NCBI GenBank assembly: GCA_965229355.1
Contig: OZ245869.1
Coordinates: forward strand, 2,604,001 to 2,668,000
Direction: 5' to 3'
Source: GCA-2737725 sp965229355
Lineage (GTDB): Bacteria; Pseudomonadota; Alphaproteobacteria; Rhodospirillales; Rhodospirillaceae
DNA length: 64,000 nt
The notes under the pieces are model-generated. The model had not been told where the DNA came from and did not search any database. It was given only the letters and a program-made list of their open reading frames with translations. The translations under genes were made by a program, and so were the position numbers. The first letter of the stretch is position 1. Every line of letters begins with the position of its first letter. Of this stretch, positions 7,695 through 15,431 are shown one piece after another.

Positions 7695-8420
7695 TTAGCC
7701 GTTGGCAGCTTTTTTCTTCGGTGCCGCACCTTGCTCATCTTCAGCTTGCGGATCGCGCAACACATACCCGCGACCCCACACCGTTTCGATGTAGTTCTCG
7801 CCGTGCGTGGCGGTCGTCAGTTTTTTGCGCAGTTTGCAAATGAAGACGTCGATAATTTTTAACTCTGGCTCGTCCATGCCACCGTAGAGATGGTTCAAGA
7901 ACTGCTCTTTCGTCAGGGTCGTGCCCTTACGCAACGCCAGCAATTCAAGGATGCCGTACTCTTTGCCGGTCAAGTGAAGCGGTTGACCTTCGACCTCAGC
8001 GACACGCGCTTCCAAGTTCACGACGAGCTTGCCCACATGCACTTGGGGCTGCGCATGACCCTTCGAGCGCCGCACGATGGCTTGCACACGCGCTAACAGT
8101 TCATCGCGATTGAACGGTTTGGTCAGGTAATCGTCGGCGCCGAGACCGAAGCCTTGCACTTTCTTATCTGGCTGGCTTAAGCCCGAAAGAATAAGAACCG
8201 GCGTTGCGATTTTTGCATTTCTCAACTGACGGATGACATCCATGCCATCCATGTCAGGCAGCATCAGATCCAGGATGATAAGGTCGTATTCATAAACCTT
8301 ACCCAGATCTAAGCCGTCTTCGCCGAGGTCGGTGGCATCAACCACCCAATCCTCTTTTTTCAGCATGGCCGTAATAGCCTGGGCTGTGGACGGATCGTCC
8401 TCAACCAATAGGATGCGCAT
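7695..8420 (-). CDS. ctrA: Cell-cycle response regulator CtrA
   Basis: OmpR-type response regulator of 241 residues (Caulobacter CtrA has 231). The receiver (1-118) has Asp51 as phospho-acceptor (LDLMLPDMDG) and Lys101 in LTKPF. The DNA-binding winged helix (about 128-230) carries the highly conserved CtrA stretches HLTGKEYGILELLALRKG, QFLNHLYGGMDEPELKIID and GRGYVLRDP. In Alphaproteobacteria CtrA controls flagellar class II genes and, in many species, replication. It lies divergent from fliI, and near-consensus CtrA sites occur before fliF and flhA. GAGGGG precedes the ATG. The C-terminus ends KKKAANG rather than the Caulobacter AA degron, so proteolytic control may differ. Confidence 0.96.
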   Translation of the reverse strand: MRILLVEDDPSTAQAITAMLKKEDWVVDATDLGEDGLDLGKVYEYDLIILDLMLPDMDGMDVIRQLRNAKIATPVLILSGLSQPDKKVQGFGLGADDYLTKPFNRDELLARVQAIVRRSKGHAQPQVHVGKLVVNLEARVAEVEGQPLHLTGKEYGILELLALRKGTTLTKEQFLNHLYGGMDEPELKIIDVFICKLRKKLTTATHGENYIETVWGRGYVLRDPQAEDEQGAAPKKKAANG

Positions 8421-8478
8421 GATCTAGTGCCCCTCACATAGCCAAGCCCACTTAATGGTGCCTAAAAGGTTAACACAG

Positions 8479-8540
8479 CGACTCGCCAATTCCTAATGTT
8501 TCCTGCGAGTCGGGGTCACTGGGTGGCCACGACTCGCCAA
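8479..8540. promoter_or_regulatory. Clustered GANTC sites and repeats in the ctrA-fliI divergent promoter
   Basis: The 11-mer CGACTCGCCAA occurs twice (8479-8489 and 8530-8540), and the inverted form GCGAGTCG lies between them (8505-8512). Each copy contains GANTC (8480, 8507, 8531), the target of the CcrM methyltransferase. A GTTAAC (8469-8474) resembling a CtrA half-site lies just to the left. In Caulobacter, CcrM methylation and CtrA feedback control the ctrA promoters; the same logic here is inferred. Confidence 0.55.
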
Positions 8541-8677
8541 ACCGATCCCATACAACGCCAAACTCAGGGCTTCGGCCCGGCACTTTTTGCCTAGGCTTTA
8601 CCCCAAATTAAGCTCAACCTGGGTATGTCTTAAGACCCGGAAAGTGGGGTCCGGGGCCAGCCGCGAAGGACGTTGCC

Positions 8678-10138
8678 TTGCCCGTCAATATTTCCAGTAT
8701 TTTGAATGAATTAGACCGCATGGCCACGCACCATATCTATGGCAGCGTCGCGGCTGTGAATGGCCTCCTGATCGAGGTCGCGGGCGTTCAAAACTACCTC
8801 TCGGTCGGCGACCGCTGCACCATCCATGCCCGCGATGGCCGCTTGGTCATCTGCGAGGTCGTTGGTTTCCGCGAAAGCCGCGCCCTGGCCATGCCTTATG
8901 GCCCGCTCGAGGGTATCGGTATCGGCTGCCGCGCTGATATTGCCGAAGCCGCACCGGCGGTGTTCCCCGATGACACATGGCTGGGCCGCGTGGTCAACGC
9001 AATGGGCAAGCCGGTCGATGATTTGGGGAACTTGGGCGCTGGCGAAGTGCCGTATCCTATCAAGAACACACCGCCGCCCGCACACACACGAAAAAGAGTC
9101 GGCGGCAAAGTTGATCTCGGCGTGCGCGCCGTCAATACGTTCACCACCTGCTGTCACGGACAGCGTATGGGCATCTTCGCCGGTTCAGGCGTTGGTAAAT
9201 CAACCATTCTCGCGATGATGGCGCGCTACACGTCTGCTGACGTGACGGTCGTTGGTCTGGTGGGTGAACGTGGTCGTGAAGCCCGCGAGTTTATTGAAGA
9301 CGATTTGGGGCCTGAAGGTTTGGCACGCAGTGTCGTGATTGTCTCGACATCAGACGAGCCGCCGTTGATGCGTCGTCAGGCTGCGTACGTGACGATGGCT
9401 GTGGCCGAATACTTCCGCGATCAGGGCAAGAACGTTTTGTGTTTGATGGATTCCGTCACGCGCTTTGCCATGGCGCAGCGTGAGATTTCGCTGTCAGCGG
9501 GCGAGCCGCCTGCCAGCAAAGGGTACACGCCTACAGTGTTCGCTGAATTGCCAAAGCTGTTAGAGCGCGCAGGCCCAGGCCCGAAGAAGAAAGGCAACAT
9601 CACCGGTCTTTTCACTGTGTTGGTGGAAGGCGACGATCACAACGAACCGATTTCAGATGCCGTGCGTGGTATTTTGGATGGTCACGTTGTTTTGGATCGT
9701 ACCATTGCTGAGCGCGGGCGTTATCCGGCGCTGAATGTGTTGCGCTCCATCTCGCGTACGATGCCGGGCTGCAATACCGAAGAGCAAAACGATCTGATCC
9801 GCCGTGCCCGCAAAATCATTTCGACTTACGAAGATATGGCCGAGCTCATTCGTTTGGGTGCTTATCGAAAAGGCTCGAACCCTGAAGTCGACGAGGCGAT
9901 GTTCTACTATCCCAAGATCGAAGATTTCCTGCGTCAGACCAAAGGCGATCACACCGACTTAGACAACTGCTACAAGATGCTGGCCGAGGTGTTGAAGGCC
10001 GCACCTCCGGCGGCGGAGTTGCCGCAGCAACAACAGCCGCAAATCCGCATGGTTCAGCAAGCGCCACAACGCGCACCACAACAGGTGGGCGCGGTTCGCC
10101 AAGGACCAGGCGGACGTCAAACTATCAACATGCGCTAG
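8678..10138 (+). CDS. fliI: Flagellar type III export ATPase FliI
   Basis: ATPase that powers unfolding and export of flagellar subunits at the base of the flagellum. 486 residues: an N-terminal beta domain (17-90), Walker A GSGVGKST (169-176), the VGLVGERGREAREF segment and Walker B VLCLMDS (about 254-260), with a Pro/Gln-rich tail (450-486) longer than usual. The start is TTG at 8678, supported by AAGGA at 8666-8670 with 7-nt spacing; no good ATG precedes the conserved region. FliJ follows 14 bp downstream, its usual partner. Divergent from ctrA, so likely transcribed from the shared regulatory region. Confidence 0.95.
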   Translation: MPVNISSILNELDRMATHHIYGSVAAVNGLLIEVAGVQNYLSVGDRCTIHARDGRLVICEVVGFRESRALAMPYGPLEGIGIGCRADIAEAAPAVFPDDTWLGRVVNAMGKPVDDLGNLGAGEVPYPIKNTPPPAHTRKRVGGKVDLGVRAVNTFTTCCHGQRMGIFAGSGVGKSTILAMMARYTSADVTVVGLVGERGREAREFIEDDLGPEGLARSVVIVSTSDEPPLMRRQAAYVTMAVAEYFRDQGKNVLCLMDSVTRFAMAQREISLSAGEPPASKGYTPTVFAELPKLLERAGPGPKKKGNITGLFTVLVEGDDHNEPISDAVRGILDGHVVLDRTIAERGRYPALNVLRSISRTMPGCNTEEQNDLIRRARKIISTYEDMAELIRLGAYRKGSNPEVDEAMFYYPKIEDFLRQTKGDHTDLDNCYKMLAEVLKAAPPAAELPQQQQPQIRMVQQAPQRAPQQVGAVRQGPGGRQTINMR

Positions 10139-10152
10139 CCGAGTTATAAGTT

Positions 10153-10581
10153 ATGGCCAAAATGGATTTGCATACGCTCATCCGCGTTCGCAAATGGACC
10201 GTTGAAGAAAAGCAACGGGCTTTGGCTGCGTTGTTGGCTGACGAAGAAAAAGTTTTGGAATTTCAGCGCGCGTTAGAGCGCGAACTGGAACAGGAAAAAG
10301 CCGTTGCATCAGCGTCATCGGCGGATCTGCGCTATACGCTTGAGCCTTATATTCAGCGTTACCGCCAACGCCGCGATAACATTGCCGGTGCTTTGATTCT
10401 GATCCGCCAAAAAATCAACGAAGCGCGTGATCATTTGGCCGAAGCGTACCGGAACTTAAAAACGTTCGAGATTACCCAAGAACAGCGCGATGCGGCCGAA
10501 GAAGCGGAAGAAAACCGCAAAGAGCAAATCACGCTCGATGAAATGGGCCTCGATCTTTATCGCCGGAATACAGCGCGGTAG
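10153..10581 (+). CDS. fliJ: Flagellar export protein FliJ
   Basis: A 142-residue protein that is almost wholly alpha-helical and charged, the coiled-coil stalk that fits into the FliI hexamer and links it to FlhA. Similarity among FliJ proteins is low; the call rests on size, helical heptads (KQRALAALLADEEKVLEFQRALERELEQEK), the conserved RYRQRRDN region and position right after fliI. It ends 3 bp before the convergent J-domain gene, so the two 3' ends have almost no spacer. Confidence 0.85.
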   Translation: MAKMDLHTLIRVRKWTVEEKQRALAALLADEEKVLEFQRALERELEQEKAVASASSADLRYTLEPYIQRYRQRRDNIAGALILIRQKINEARDHLAEAYRNLKTFEITQEQRDAAEEAEENRKEQITLDEMGLDLYRRNTAR

Positions 10582-10584
10582 CAG

Positions 10585-11928
10585 CTATGGCTGCGGCGTC
10601 GTTTCATCGGGCGCTGGCGGCTTCTCGGTGCCAAAACCACCTAACGTCATCAACGCGTCCACATTGACATCCGGTGTGAGATTGCGCGTTTCCACAAAGC
10701 CTGCGGTGCCGTCGTTCAATGTTACGCGCGCCCAGCGGCCTGTTGCGTCTTGTTCGGTCACCAGCACAATCGTGCCGCGCTTAATCATGCTGCCGATGCG
10801 GAATGTGGTGCTGGGGCCGGTACGAAGCGGCAGCATGTCTATGTTCACGGCATACACGCGGCCTGATTTGATTTCCGTGCCTGTCTGCACGACTTCACGC
10901 ACCACAGCCTCGTGCGTGTCGTCGGGCCCGATGAGGGATTTTACATAATCGGTCAAAGAAATGGGGGCCGACATGGTTGCAGCCATGCTCAAGCCTACAG
11001 CCATTACGATCAGCGGCGTTAATTGCACAAACGGCGCGATGCCAGGATTAGCCCAGCGGTCTTTGATCTCGCGAGCGGGAAATGAACTGAGCGATGACAG
11101 CAGCGCATCAATCTCACGGCGCACGCCGGCGTTCGATGCAAACTGCAACGCTTGTTCCGCGCACGCGCGGGCCAATTGCATATCGTTGCGCGCCTTAAAG
11201 GCGCGGGCTTGCTTGATCAGAAGTTTTGCGTTGCGCTCGGGCGGTTTGCGCCCGCCGCGCATATTGCTGATGATGGCTTTGATGGTTTCTTTCGGGCCAT
11301 TGGGCCACGCCCACCAGCCTGCGAGCCACGTGATCAGCGATGCTTTGATGGCGGCTTTATCAGCGCAGGTGCGGCAATACACACCGGCCAAACCTTTGCG
11401 ATTCAGCTTGGTCACTTGGCCCATCAGCATGTCGAAGATGATATAGCGCGGCTGCGCGGTCACCTTGCCGCACTGGCAACTGGCCGGTTGTTCACCACTG
11501 ACCGGCGATGGCGGCTCCTGCGGTGGGGCTTTACGCGCAGGTTCTTCGCGCGGAGGTTCCTGCTTCGGTGGCTCTTGGCGTGGCGGATCTTTTTTAGGCG
11601 GCTCTTGTTTCGGTGGGTCTTGCTTGGGGCGCGGATCGGATTGCGCGCTATTACTCGCGCCGCTGCCCATGCCGCCGCTCCCCATTCCTCCACTGACAGT
11701 GCGCCAGCCGCGATCATACGCTGCGCGGCGTAACGGATCAGACAGCATCTCGTACGCATCGCGCAGGCGATGGAATTGTTTTGCAGCGATAGGTGAGGGG
11801 TTGTGATCGGGGTGCAGGCGTTTTGCTTTTTGTCGGAACGCTGACTTGATCTCGTCCAGGCTCGCGTCTTCACTCACACCGAGTGCGACGTAATACCCCT
11901 TCGGATCTTTGGCCGCATTCATGGCCAT
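10585..11928 (-). CDS. J-domain, zinc-ribbon-like and SH3 domain membrane protein
   Basis: Multidomain protein of 447 residues. A DnaJ domain is near the N-terminus (YYVALGVSEDASLDEIKSAF with HPD, then AYEMLSDPLRRAAYDRGW), followed by a Gly/Ser linker and a Pro/Lys/Glu-rich repeat region (QDPPKQEPPKKDPPRQEPP). A CQC and CRTC pair looks like a zinc ribbon. A helical region and one transmembrane helix (PLIVMAVGLSMAATMSAP) lead to a C-terminal bacterial SH3 domain (LPLRTGPSTTFRIGSMIKRG, GFVETRNL). It may recruit DnaK at the membrane, with SH3 in the periplasm; this is inference. The start at 11928 is uncertain: in-frame starts at 12096 and 12207 would run through the regulatory element before the next gene. 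Confidence 0.72.
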   Translation of the reverse strand: MAMNAAKDPKGYYVALGVSEDASLDEIKSAFRQKAKRLHPDHNPSPIAAKQFHRLRDAYEMLSDPLRRAAYDRGWRTVSGGMGSGGMGSGASNSAQSDPRPKQDPPKQEPPKKDPPRQEPPKQEPPREEPARKAPPQEPPSPVSGEQPASCQCGKVTAQPRYIIFDMLMGQVTKLNRKGLAGVYCRTCADKAAIKASLITWLAGWWAWPNGPKETIKAIISNMRGGRKPPERNAKLLIKQARAFKARNDMQLARACAEQALQFASNAGVRREIDALLSSLSSFPAREIKDRWANPGIAPFVQLTPLIVMAVGLSMAATMSAPISLTDYVKSLIGPDDTHEAVVREVVQTGTEIKSGRVYAVNIDMLPLRTGPSTTFRIGSMIKRGTIVLVTEQDATGRWARVTLNDGTAGFVETRNLTPDVNVDALMTLGGFGTEKPPAPDETTPQP

Positions 11929-12069
11929 GGTCAGCGGATTCCCTGCACACACGCAAAAACAGCCCCCCAACAGCAGAGGCCAACCCCGCACCATAGCCTG
12001 CGCTGGGTAATACTTCGTTAACGCCTGCAAGCCCTGAAAATCCTTGATGTTTGGGGCTGAAGCCCGTCT

Positions 12070-12104
12070 TGGCAGAAAAAGATACTCGATTGTCATTGCT
12101 GACA
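12070..12104 (+). promoter_or_regulatory. Copy 1 of a shared 35-bp element before the tandem glxA-type genes
   Basis: TGGCAGAAAA (12070-12079), ten variable bases, then TTGTCATTGCTGACA (12090-12104), ending 44 bp before the ATG. The second half contains the inverted repeat TGTCA-TTGC-TGACA. The same arrangement precedes the second gene. Confidence 0.7.
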
Positions 12105-12148
12105 AGCCGCCCCGGTCCTCATGATCAGGACAGCAAAGAGGAACTGAC

Positions 12149-13219
12149 ATGGCCCGCAAAACAAAACCGATACGTGACGAAGATATGGTCCGCGCATTTC
12201 TGTCCAAAGCGCCGCATGTGGTCTCAACGCTGATCTTTCCTGGGGCTAGCTCTTACTACGTGTCGGCCGCGTCGGAAGTGTTGTCGACAGCGAACAGTCA
12301 TCTCCGTCGCGATTACGGCATCGACTTCGACGCCTATGTGCTGGAGGTCGTGGCGCCGACGCCAGGGCCGGTGATGCTGGACATGGGTTTGAAGATGCTG
12401 CCGGACAGAACCGTGAGCGAACCAGTGCGCGCCATCGCCACGTTGTTGTTATCGGCAGGATCATCGGCAGGCATCGACGCTTGTGTGAAAAACAAAGACG
12501 TGGTGGCGTGGATCAAGCGGGCTGCGGCCAAATCGACGCGTGTAGCTTCCATGTGTACGGGGGCGTTTCTGCTGGCTGAAGCGGGTTTGGTGGAAGAGGC
12601 TGTCACGACGCATTGGGGTGCGTGCGATAAGATGCGTGAACGCTTTCCGCATCTGGCTGTGAATGGTGACAGCATCTACGTGAAAGACGGCAACATCTAC
12701 TCTTCAGCCGGTTCGACTGCGGCGATGGATTTGGCTTTGGCGCTGGTCGAAGAGGATTTAGGACGCAAACTGGCCATGAACATCGCGCGCGATCTTGTGA
12801 TGTTCTTGAAACGCCCCGGTGGTCAGTCGCAATTTTCCACCACGCTACTGGCCCAGGCTACAGATACGGATGCGCTAAAGAATTTGCCTGAATGGATCGC
12901 CGATAACTTGGACGATGATTTATCTGTAGAAGCTTTGGCGACGCGCGCTGGCATGAGTCCGCGCAACTTTGCCCGCATTTTCGCCGCCGAGACCAAACTG
13001 ACGCCCGCCAAGTATGTTGAGCGTGCGCGATTGGAATGTGCCCGTCAGTTGATGGAAGACACCAAGCTGTCCCTGCAAGCCGTGGCCACCAAGGCGGGCT
13101 TCGATTCCCACCAGAATTTCCGGCGCACATTCATGCGCTGGCTGGGTGTGACGCCGGCTGAATACCTCGACCGTTTCCGGGCGCCGAGCCTGGCCTCAAC
13201 CCAGCCTTTTCTGCCCTAA
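12149..13219 (+). CDS. GlxA-type AraC transcriptional regulator, copy 1
   Basis: Regulator of 356 residues with a DJ-1/PfpI-like (class I amidotransferase fold) sensor domain at about 22-200 and an AraC double helix-turn-helix at about 250-345 (LSVEALATRAGMSPRNFARIF, VATKAGFDSHQNFRRTFMRWLGVTPAEYLDRFR). Cys136 in the nucleophile elbow (ASMCTGAFLLAEAGL) is kept. GlxA-type regulators often sense amino-acid or quaternary-amine metabolites; the ligand here is unknown. GAGGA precedes the ATG. A close paralogue follows at 13355, and both share the upstream element, so auto- or cross-regulation is likely. Confidence 0.9.
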   Translation: MARKTKPIRDEDMVRAFLSKAPHVVSTLIFPGASSYYVSAASEVLSTANSHLRRDYGIDFDAYVLEVVAPTPGPVMLDMGLKMLPDRTVSEPVRAIATLLLSAGSSAGIDACVKNKDVVAWIKRAAAKSTRVASMCTGAFLLAEAGLVEEAVTTHWGACDKMRERFPHLAVNGDSIYVKDGNIYSSAGSTAAMDLALALVEEDLGRKLAMNIARDLVMFLKRPGGQSQFSTTLLAQATDTDALKNLPEWIADNLDDDLSVEALATRAGMSPRNFARIFAAETKLTPAKYVERARLECARQLMEDTKLSLQAVATKAGFDSHQNFRRTFMRWLGVTPAEYLDRFRAPSLASTQPFLP

Positions 13220-13227
13220 ACTGAACC

Positions 13228-13262
13228 TGGCAGAAAATGACGGCTCCTTGTCATTGCTGACA
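13228..13262 (+). promoter_or_regulatory. Copy 2 of the shared 35-bp element
   Basis: TGGCAGAAAA (13228-13237), ten unrelated bases, then TTGTCATTGCTGACA (13248-13262), 92 bp before the second regulator. Both boxes are identical to copy 1 while the ten bases between differ, the signature of a protein-binding site under selection rather than a simple duplication remnant. Confidence 0.7.
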
Positions 13263-13354
13263 GATGGTTTTAGGGCCAAAACTTGCGCAAGAAACGGGTC
13301 GTGCGGCGAAGGTGTTTCAGACATTTTGCCCCACAAGTTTGAGGGATCAGAAAC

Positions 13355-14476
13355 ATGACACGCATCAGCAAGGCTGCTTATCGCAACGATGAACGCTTAA
13401 GTGAGTTCATCGCCAAAGCGCCGCATGTGATCTCGATCCTGATTTATCCGGGCTCCAGTGCATATGAAGTTGCAGCCCCCGGCGAAGTATTCTCCACCGC
13501 CAACGGCCAGCTGCGCCGCGAACTGGGCATCGATAAGGATGTCTATGCGCTGGAAGTGGTCTCCATCGTGCCGGGGCCCATTGAATTGGAAATGGGCATA
13601 AAGATGCTGCCAGATCGTTCCATCACTGATCCCGTGCGCAAAATCGACACGCTCATGATCTCAGGTGCGTGTTGGGACCCGATGCGTGCGGCTGTCGAAA
13701 ACAAGCACGTGATTGCGTGGATTCAAAAGTCGGCCCCCAAGGCGCGGCGTATTGCCTCTATGTGTACAGGTGCATTCTTGTTGGCCGAAGCAGGCTTGGC
13801 GCTCAGAAACGTGACAACGCATTGGGCGCATTGCGAAGCATTGCGCTCGCACTACCCGCATTTGCAGGTGAATGCCGACAACATCTACATCAAGGAAGGC
13901 AATATCTATTCCTCGGCGGGTTCCACCTCAGCGATGGATTTGGCCTTGGCGATGGTCGAAGAAGATTTGGGCCGCAAGCTCGCCATGAATGTGGCGCGCC
14001 GTTTGGTAATGTTCTTGAAACGCCCTGGCGGGCAGTCGCAATTCTCGACCGCGTTATTGGCGCAAACACAAAACACCGGCAGCTTAAAAGATCTGCCCGA
14101 GTGGATTGTTGATAACCTGGACGAAGATTTGTCGGTGGAAGCGCTGGCCGAGCGCGTGGGCATGAGCCCGCGTAACTTTGCCCGTGTGTTCGCGGCGGAA
14201 ACCAAGCTCACACCAGCCAAGTATGTAGAACGCGCGCGGTTGGAGCGGGCGCGGCAATTGATTGAGGACACCAATCAGCCGCTGCTGACCATCGCATCAA
14301 AGGCGGGGTTTGAATCCGATCAGCAATTGCGTCGTACCTTTCAACGCTGGTTGGGTGTCACACCCGCCGAGTATGTCGAACGCTTCCGCAACGACGGTCG
14401 CAATTTATCACTGCCCGTTTTGGGCAAAGGCGCATTAAAGGGCGCCGCTGAGGAGTTACAGCCATGGCTGCCATAA
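13355..14476 (+). CDS. GlxA-type AraC transcriptional regulator, copy 2
   Basis: A 373-residue paralogue of the preceding gene with the same plan: DJ-1/PfpI domain with Cys137 (ASMCTGAFLLAEAGL) and C-terminal AraC HTH (LSVEALAERVGMSPRNFARVF, IASKAGFESDQQLRRTFQRWLGVTPAEYVERFR). Similarity is strong across the whole length, including DLGRKLAMN and FLKRPGGQSQFS, so this is a tandem duplication that has since diverged. The C-terminal tail is longer. GAGGGA precedes the ATG. Its last 13 bp overlap the start of the subtilisin-like gene, suggesting they are co-expressed. Confidence 0.9.
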   Translation: MTRISKAAYRNDERLSEFIAKAPHVISILIYPGSSAYEVAAPGEVFSTANGQLRRELGIDKDVYALEVVSIVPGPIELEMGIKMLPDRSITDPVRKIDTLMISGACWDPMRAAVENKHVIAWIQKSAPKARRIASMCTGAFLLAEAGLALRNVTTHWAHCEALRSHYPHLQVNADNIYIKEGNIYSSAGSTSAMDLALAMVEEDLGRKLAMNVARRLVMFLKRPGGQSQFSTALLAQTQNTGSLKDLPEWIVDNLDEDLSVEALAERVGMSPRNFARVFAAETKLTPAKYVERARLERARQLIEDTNQPLLTIASKAGFESDQQLRRTFQRWLGVTPAEYVERFRNDGRNLSLPVLGKGALKGAAEELQPWLP

Positions 14477-15429
14477 GTGCATATGCGCGCCGGAGTATTT
14501 TGGTGGGGCTCGCTGCGTTCGCAGGCGTATCGGTATTGCCACGTATCGCTAAGGCTGGTGTGCCCGCGAAGGTCGGGTTGATTGATCTGAACTTGCGTCC
14601 GCAGTTCTTGAATGTGCAGGGCGTGAAGGTGCGTCACCTGTCGTTCTGGATGTCGGGCACCACCAAAGCCAGCAAGCAATCGCCCGAGCACCATCAAGAC
14701 CACGGCGAAGTGATGGCGCGTGCGTTGATTGAGGCATACCAAGCTTTGTCGCCGGAAAAGGCGCTAGAACTGTTCATCGCCTCGCCGTTCGTGGAAAACG
14801 ATGGCAAGAAGCTGTTGGATGTCGAACAGCTGGCCTTCGCGTTTGATTGGTTCGCATCACAAGGCGTGAAGGTTGTCGCCATGACATTTGTGGGCCGTAA
14901 TACGCCAGCCTTGTCAGCAGCGTTGGAACATGCAGCGCGGCGTGGGTTGGTGGTTCTGGCATCCGCAGGCAATGGCCCCAGCCAAAACCCAGTGCCCGCG
15001 TACCCGGCGGCTTACCCCACTGTGATCGCCATTGGGACGACCGCGCTCCATGCAGATCGGTATGCTGAAGACGCCAAGCTGCATGAGATTGCGCTGAAGA
15101 ATACGGATGAGCCTTCATCGCGCGGTGGCTATGTCGATTATGGTGTCACAGCGCCTATGATTACCTCGGCACAAGTGAAGCGCGACCCTGAAGTCACCTC
15201 GTTGCTAGGCTCATCTCGGGCTACTGTTGTCGCGGCGGGTGTGCTGGCGGCTGCGAGCCAAACGAACAGTGTGGACTCGATGCAAGAAGCCTTGGTGGTT
15301 TTGGATCGCTTGGCGACACCATGCGATGCCGAAATTGCGGGGCGTGGTGTGTTGGATTTAACAGCGCTGCAAACAAGTGTGCGGTTGATGCAGCCGGTAA
15401 AAACAGTCCGCGATAGAGAAGCGGCGTAA
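14464..15429 (+). CDS. Subtilisin-like (S8 family) exported protein
   Basis: A 321-residue protein. The N-terminus ARRSILVGLAAFAGVSVLPRIAKA looks like a twin-arginine signal. The fold signatures of S8 peptidases are present but weak: Asp41 (VGLIDLNL), His80 (HGEVMA for the usual HGTxVA), Asn170 (ASAGNG, then YPAAYPTVIAIG) and Ser251 (GSSRATVVAAG for GTSxAxPhvaG). All four catalytic positions survive, so it may be an active protease or a divergent relative. The start overlaps the second GlxA-type gene by 13 bp, which ties its expression to that regulator. Substrate unknown. Confidence 0.65.
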   Translation: MAAISAYARRSILVGLAAFAGVSVLPRIAKAGVPAKVGLIDLNLRPQFLNVQGVKVRHLSFWMSGTTKASKQSPEHHQDHGEVMARALIEAYQALSPEKALELFIASPFVENDGKKLLDVEQLAFAFDWFASQGVKVVAMTFVGRNTPALSAALEHAARRGLVVLASAGNGPSQNPVPAYPAAYPTVIAIGTTALHADRYAEDAKLHEIALKNTDEPSSRGGYVDYGVTAPMITSAQVKRDPEVTSLLGSSRATVVAAGVLAAASQTNSVDSMQEALVVLDRLATPCDAEIAGRGVLDLTALQTSVRLMQPVKTVRDREAA

Positions 15430-15431
15430 CG

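Noticed and set aside
11929..12207. N-terminal extension of the J-domain gene to 12207 or 12096
   Set aside because: It would overlap the start region of the divergent GlxA-type gene and its conserved upstream element; the J domain begins right after 11928. It is not fully excluded.
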